Positions 6,754-10,618 of a stretch of 10,618 bases of DNA are shown in pieces. The notes under the pieces are model-generated. The model saw only the letters and a program-made list of their open reading frames with translations, made no database searches and was not told the origin of the DNA. The first letter of the stretch is position 1. Each line of letters starts with the position of its first letter. The position numbers and the translations under genes were made by a program. The stretch is taken from positions 1 through 10,618 of the forward strand of contig CAZGRP010000096.1 of the NCBI GenBank assembly GCA_964527995.1, written 5' to 3'. This DNA comes from CAZGRP01 sp964527995. Lineage in GTDB: Bacteria > Zhuqueibacterota > Zhuqueibacteria > Oceanimicrobiales > CAZGRP01.

Positions 6754-9513
6754 ATGCGCGCGTTGAAGAAAGAGATTTTGGTTTTTCTGTGCCTGTTGGG
6801 CCTATTCTCACTCGGAATTGCAGCGACGGGAGCTGATAGCGATATGCAGACAGAGATCAACATCCCCTACCAGAAATTTGTTCTTGATAACGGCCTAACA
6901 TTGATCGTTCACGAAGACCACAAGGCCCCGATCGTGGCGGTGAATGTCTGGTATCACGTCGGGTCGAAGAATGAGAAGCCGGGCAAGAGCGGTTTCGCTC
7001 ATCTCTTCGAGCACCTGATGTTCAACGGCAGCGAGAACTTCGACGACGACTACTTCCAGGCCCTCGAGAGGGTCGGTGCCACCGATATGAACGGCACCAC
7101 CAACGAGGACCGCACCAATTATTTCCAGAACGTCCCGACCTCGGCCCTCGATCTGGCGCTGTGGATGGAATCAGATCGCATGGGCCATCTGCTCGGCGCC
7201 ATCACCCAGGAAAAACTGGATGAGCAGCGCGGCGTCGTTCAAAACGAGAAGCGCCAGTATGAGAACCAGCCGTACGCTGTGGCCTACGAGCTGATCACCA
7301 AGGCCACCTATCCGGCCGGCCACCCTTACTCCTGGACCGTGATCGGTTCCATGGAGGACCTGAATGCCGCTTCTCTGGACGACGTGAAGGAGTGGTTCAA
7401 GACCTACTACGGTGCTTCCAATGCCGTGATCGTGCTGGCCGGCGACATCGACGCCGAGACGGCCCGCCGGAAAGTGGAAGAGTATTTCGGCGACATTCCC
7501 TCAGGTCCGCCGATCTCCCGGCACGAGGCCTGGGTGGCACGCCGTACCGGCGAACAGCGCCAGAGGGTGGAGGACCGCGTGCCCCAGGCGCGGCTGTACA
7601 AAGTTTGGAACGTGCCGCAGTGGGGTACACCCGAGGCTGACTACCTCCGCCTCGCCGCCGATGTCCTGGCTCAGGGCAAGACGTCGAGACTCTACAAGCG
7701 ACTGGTCTACGATGACCAAATCGCCACCGATGTATCCGCCTATGTGGACGCTAAGGAGATCGCCGGCCAGTTCTACGTGGTGGCTACCGCCAAGCCCGGC
7801 GTGGACCTGGCGCGGGTTGAGAAGACCGTCAACGAAGAACTGGACAGGTTCCTGAAAGAGGGACCGACCGAGAAGGAGCTGGAACGCGTCAAGACCCAGT
7901 ATCTGGCCCGGTTCGTTCGCGGCATCGAGCGCATCGGCGGCTTCGGGGGCAAGTCCGATATTCTGGCGATCAATGAGGTTTTCGCCGGCCGTCCCGATTA
8001 TTACAAGGTCACGCTCGACCGCATCCGTAAGGCCACGGCCGAAGCGGTGCACCGCACTGCCCAGGAGTGGCTCTCTGACGGTGTGTACACGCTGGAGGTC
8101 CTTCCTTTTCCTGAATATCGCACCGAGGAGACCAACGTCGATCGCTCGAAACTGCCTGACGTCGGTACGCCGCCCAAGGCTCGATTCCCCGAGCTTCAGC
8201 GCGCCACCCTGTCGAATGGCCTAAAGCTGGTTCTGGCCGAACGCGAAGCGATCCCGGTGGTGAATTTCAACCTCCTGGTGGACGCTGGCTACGCCGCCGA
8301 CCAGTTCGCCGCGCCGGGGACGGCCAGCCTGACCATGCAGATGCTGGATGAAGGAACCAAGACGCGCACGGCCCTGCAAATCAGCGAGGAGCTGGATATG
8401 CTCGGGGCGCAGCTTCGCACCGGCTCCAACCTCGACATGTCCAACGTCTTCCTGTCGGCTCTGAAGGAGAACCTCGATGAGTCACTGGACATTTTTGCCG
8501 ACGTGATCCTCCACCCGTCTTTTCCCGAGGCGGATTTCAAGCGGCTGCAGAAACAGCAGCTTGCGCGCATCAAACGCGAGAAGGTGACGCCGGTGCAGAT
8601 GGCGCTGCGGGTGTTCCCGCGGCTGCTCTACGGCGAGGGGCACGCCTATGGCAATCCCTTCACCGGTTCCGGAACCGAAGAATCGGTGTCAAAACTGACG
8701 CGCGACGATCTCATCCAATTTCATCGGACCTGGTTCAAGCCCAACAACGCCACCCTGGTCATCGTCGGAGCGACCACACTGGACGAGATCAAGCCGAGGC
8801 TGGAGAAACTCTTTCGCGGATGGAAGAAAGGAGATGTGCCGAAGAAGAATATCCGGCCCGTAGAGCAGAAGCCAACCTCCGTGGTCTATCTGATCGACAA
8901 GCCGGGATCGATCCAGTCGATCATTTTCGCCGGCCACGTCGCGCCTCCCAAGGCCAACCCCAACGAAATCGCCATCGAGACCATGAACAACATCCTCGGC
9001 GGCACCTTTACATCGCGCATCAACATGAATCTGCGCGAGGACAAGCACTGGTCCTACGGCGCCCGCACGATTCTGGTGGGCGCACGGGGGCAGCGTCCCT
9101 ACTTCGTCTATGCCCCGGTGCAGACCGACAAGACGAAGGAGGCCATGGTGGAGATCGCCAAAGAGCTGCGCGATTTCCTGGGGCAGCGGCCACCGACTCA
9201 AGAGGAGCTGACCAAGATCCAAAAGAACCGCATCCTCAGGCTGCCGGGGTCCTGGGAGACGATGGCGGCCGTCGGTTCTTCGATCAGCGAGATCGTTCGC
9301 TACGGACTTCCGGACGACTACTACAACAAGTACCCAGAACAGATCCGCTCCCTGAAGGTATCCGATGTTGCGGCTGCAGCTCGCAAGGTGATCCATCCCG
9401 ATAACCTGGTGTGGGTGGTGGTGGGCGACCGCGAGAAGATCGAGACGGGGATCAAGGAGCTTGGGTACGGAGAGATTCGTCTGATCGACGCCGACGGCAA
9501 TCTGATCCAGTAA
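6754..9513 (+). CDS. Exported two-domain M16 family zinc metallopeptidase
   Basis: A 919-residue zinc peptidase with active and inactive M16 halves fused, expected to cut peptides inside a clamshell chamber. Residues 1-25 form a signal peptide (basic MRALKKE, then a hydrophobic stretch), so it probably acts in the periplasm. The N-terminal half has the inverted zinc motif HLFEH at 83-87 (His83, His87 ligands, Glu86 catalytic) and Glu165 in VVQNEKRQ as likely third ligand. An M16_C domain follows (about 195-380), including HPYSWTVIGSMEDL at 190-203. After a linker (about 450-478), the second half repeats the fold (GLKLVLAE at 489) but has no HxxEH; its place is taken by TASLTMQMLDEGT. It keeps the Arg761/Tyr768 pair in LREDKHWSYGA that contributes to the active site in M16 enzymes. 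Length and order match bacterial tandem M16 proteins such as PqqL-type peptidases. Terminators on both sides suggest a single-gene unit. Proximity to susCD suggests processing of imported peptides, which is inference. Confidence 0.93.
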   Translation: MRALKKEILVFLCLLGLFSLGIAATGADSDMQTEINIPYQKFVLDNGLTLIVHEDHKAPIVAVNVWYHVGSKNEKPGKSGFAHLFEHLMFNGSENFDDDYFQALERVGATDMNGTTNEDRTNYFQNVPTSALDLALWMESDRMGHLLGAITQEKLDEQRGVVQNEKRQYENQPYAVAYELITKATYPAGHPYSWTVIGSMEDLNAASLDDVKEWFKTYYGASNAVIVLAGDIDAETARRKVEEYFGDIPSGPPISRHEAWVARRTGEQRQRVEDRVPQARLYKVWNVPQWGTPEADYLRLAADVLAQGKTSRLYKRLVYDDQIATDVSAYVDAKEIAGQFYVVATAKPGVDLARVEKTVNEELDRFLKEGPTEKELERVKTQYLARFVRGIERIGGFGGKSDILAINEVFAGRPDYYKVTLDRIRKATAEAVHRTAQEWLSDGVYTLEVLPFPEYRTEETNVDRSKLPDVGTPPKARFPELQRATLSNGLKLVLAEREAIPVVNFNLLVDAGYAADQFAAPGTASLTMQMLDEGTKTRTALQISEELDMLGAQLRTGSNLDMSNVFLSALKENLDESLDIFADVILHPSFPEADFKRLQKQQLARIKREKVTPVQMALRVFPRLLYGEGHAYGNPFTGSGTEESVSKLTRDDLIQFHRTWFKPNNATLVIVGATTLDEIKPRLEKLFRGWKKGDVPKKNIRPVEQKPTSVVYLIDKPGSIQSIIFAGHVAPPKANPNEIAIETMNNILGGTFTSRINMNLREDKHWSYGARTILVGARGQRPYFVYAPVQTDKTKEAMVEIAKELRDFLGQRPPTQEELTKIQKNRILRLPGSWETMAAVGSSISEIVRYGLPDDYYNKYPEQIRSLKVSDVAAAARKVIHPDNLVWVVVGDREKIETGIKELGYGEIRLIDADGNLIQ

Positions 9514-9543
9514 ACTTGGATCGTGGCCGAACTATCGATTTTG

Positions 9544-9577
9544 AGCCCGAGTCGCGACTGTGACTCGGGCTTTTTTT
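9544..9577 (+). terminator. Strong intrinsic terminator after the M16 peptidase gene
   Basis: AGCCCGAGTC (9544-9553) and GACTCGGGCT (9562-9571) form a perfect 10-bp stem with an 8-nt loop, running into seven T residues (9571-9577). It lies 30 nt after the peptidase stop and excludes readthrough as the main source of sulfotransferase mRNA. Confidence 0.93.
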
Positions 9578-9658
9578 CTTATGCCCGCTGCGGCTACAAG
9601 TGTGGAACGAAGTTCGATCTGGCTGTTTGCGGTTTCAACTGTGGATTCAGTTTTCTCC

Positions 9659-9687
9659 TTGATTTGGACCGGCGGCCGGTCTATATT
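9659..9687 (+). promoter_or_regulatory. Sigma-70-like promoter for the sulfotransferase gene
   Basis: TTGATT (9659-9664) and TATATT (9682-9687) are separated by exactly 17 nt and match consensus at four and five of six positions. Transcription would begin near 9694, downstream of the peptidase terminator and upstream of the sulfotransferase gene. This makes the in-frame start codons at 9560 and 9581 unlikely. Confidence 0.6.
9667..9681. promoter_or_regulatory. Palindrome in the promoter spacer, possible operator
   Basis: GACCGGC-G-GCCGGTC is a perfect 7-bp inverted repeat around one base. It occupies nearly the whole spacer between the -35 and -10 elements, a position where a bound dimeric repressor would block RNA polymerase. 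The spacer has normal length, so a MerR-type twist mechanism is not suggested. No regulator gene is nearby. Confidence 0.4.
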
Positions 9688-9751
9688 GTGTCCATTCTCG
9701 GGGGGCAGGACGGGGGCACGATTCCTCGGGAGATCGGCATGGAAGGCACTT

Positions 9752-10609
9752 GTGGCATGGAAGTCTGTGGCCGGTTTGCTGACAGGCCGAGCAGGTCGGG
9801 GTTATGAGCATTCAAGGAGGATCGGCATCAACTCGACGGTTTATCTGCTCAGACATGCCTCGCCACGTCAGGCATTGCGCATCTGGAGGCTCGGTCGCCG
9901 GCCCATCGTCATCGGTGGCTGCGGGCGATCGGGCACGTCGTTGCTGCTGTCGATCCTGTCGTGTCATCCCCATATTTTTGCCATCGGTTCCGAGACCGTC
10001 GCCCTTTGCCCTGACGGCTACGGCGCGGACGGGCTGTACAATCCGAACCCCAGACTGGATGTGCCGCTCCAGCTCTGGCGAATCTACGACTACCTGATCG
10101 AGCATCTGGACGGCGGCGACTACGAGCGCTGGTGCGAGAAGACACCGCGCAACGTGCTCTACTTCGGCAGAATCCTCGAACAGTTCGGCAGGCGGGTGCG
10201 AATGATCCACATCGTCCGAGACGGCCGCGACGTTATCACCTCCAGGCACCCCACCGATCCGTCCGGCTTCTGGATCACCCCCGATCGCTGGATCCAGGAT
10301 GTGGGCGCGGGCCGACGGTTCGAAGGCCATCCTCGGGTGCTCACGATGCGCTACGAGGACTTGCTGCTCGACTACGAGCGGACTCTGCGGCGGCTCTGTG
10401 ATTTTATCGAAGAGGAGTTTGACCAGGCCTTTTTGTCCTATCCGGACACAGCAAGGGTGAAACAAAGCCTGGGGTGGTTTGGCTCGGCAAGGAAGATCAG
10501 CGCCGAGTCGATCGGTCGTTGGAAGAAGCCAGAGTTCGCGGACAGAGTCGAACGCCTGATGAGCCAGCCCGAGGCTGTGGAGCTGCTCCAGCATTACGGG
10601 TATCTGTGA
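9752..10609 (+). CDS. PAPS-dependent-type sulfotransferase family protein
   Basis: A 285-residue sulfotransferase (Sulfotransfer_3-like) expected to move a sulfuryl group from PAPS to an unknown acceptor. The 5'-phosphosulfate loop is VIGGCGRSGTSLLL at 53-66, followed by LSCHP (69-73). EKTP (129-132) is a conserved family element. The 3'-phosphate-binding motif is IVRDGRDVITSRHP at 154-167, with Arg156 and Ser164 as expected contacts. RYEDLLLDYERTLRRLCDFI (200-219) and GRWKK (255-259) are typical C-terminal elements. No signal peptide or membrane segment is evident, so it is probably cytoplasmic, with the acceptor possibly a lipid, glycan or protein. The start is uncertain. GTG 9752 has GGAAGG five bases upstream and lies after the promoter; GTG 9767 is also possible. 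The best Shine-Dalgarno, AAGGAGG at 9814-9820, points instead to ATC 9827 (260 residues). All options keep every motif. Confidence 0.85.
   Translation: MAWKSVAGLLTGRAGRGYEHSRRIGINSTVYLLRHASPRQALRIWRLGRRPIVIGGCGRSGTSLLLSILSCHPHIFAIGSETVALCPDGYGADGLYNPNPRLDVPLQLWRIYDYLIEHLDGGDYERWCEKTPRNVLYFGRILEQFGRRVRMIHIVRDGRDVITSRHPTDPSGFWITPDRWIQDVGAGRRFEGHPRVLTMRYEDLLLDYERTLRRLCDFIEEEFDQAFLSYPDTARVKQSLGWFGSARKISAESIGRWKKPEFADRVERLMSQPEAVELLQHYGYL
9814..9820 (+). promoter_or_regulatory. Strong Shine-Dalgarno inside the annotated sulfotransferase N-terminus
   Basis: AAGGAGG is the best ribosome-binding sequence in this part of the window. Six bases downstream, in the sulfotransferase frame, stands ATC at 9827. 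No in-frame ATG, GTG or TTG lies at a suitable distance. It either serves a rare ATC start, marks a lost or misread ATG, or is fortuitous. Confidence 0.45.
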
Positions 10610-10618
10610 TCGTCTGGC

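Noticed and set aside
9560..9583. GTG 9560 or ATG 9581 as sulfotransferase start
   Set aside because: GTG 9560 lies inside the terminator hairpin and ATG 9581 directly behind its T tract without a ribosome binding site, both upstream of the likely transcription start near 9694.
9804..10097. ATG 9804 opening a 97-codon frame over the sulfotransferase gene
   Set aside because: It is out of frame with the sulfotransferase and its translation is low-complexity Arg/Ser/Cys-rich, a shadow frame.

Overview
The window carries five protein-coding genes on a moderately GC-rich background. They suggest an outer-membraned bacterium of the FCB group in the broad sense: Bacteroidota relatives, Gemmatimonadota, or an uncultured sister phylum. 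The main reason is a complete SusC/SusD-like pair (a TonB-dependent transporter with an N-terminal carboxypeptidase-regulatory-like domain, followed by a SusD-family lipoprotein), an arrangement largely confined to that group. The even, GC-rich codon use, the G/A-rich Shine-Dalgarno sites and the lack of an obvious Bacteroidetes -7/-33 promoter point away from a classical AT-rich Bacteroidetes gut species. No genus can be assigned from sequence alone.

Layout. On the minus strand, 42-995 encodes a membrane-anchored DUF6544-like protein of unknown function. A divergent gap of about 1 kb (996-2036) has no convincing gene, but it holds a perfect terminator-type hairpin (1493-1527), a G-rich stretch with repeated AGGTG/GGTGGG motifs, and an AT-rich patch with a weak promoter candidate. 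All remaining genes are on the plus strand. The susC-like gene (2037-4865) and the susD-like gene (4901-6325) are 35 nt apart and form one operon closed by a strong intrinsic terminator (6396-6435). After a 318-nt gap comes a 919-residue two-domain M16 zinc peptidase with a signal peptide (6754-9513), with its own terminator (9544-9577). The last gene (about 9752-10609) encodes a PAPS-dependent-type sulfotransferase. It is preceded by the best sigma-70-like promoter in the window, whose 17-nt spacer is almost filled by a palindrome.

How the genes may work together. The SusC barrel and SusD lid would bind and import an oligomeric nutrient across the outer membrane. No glycoside hydrolase, polysaccharide lyase, sulfatase or sus-type regulator is present, while an exported M16 peptidase lies just downstream, so peptide or oligopeptide uptake is at least as likely as glycan uptake. 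This is inference from gene order only, because terminators separate the units. The sulfotransferase and the DUF6544 protein look like independent neighbours.

I did not find a clearly new multi-gene system. The points most worth a second look are the structured, gene-free region upstream of susC, the possible ATC start of the sulfotransferase gene, and the palindrome inside its promoter.
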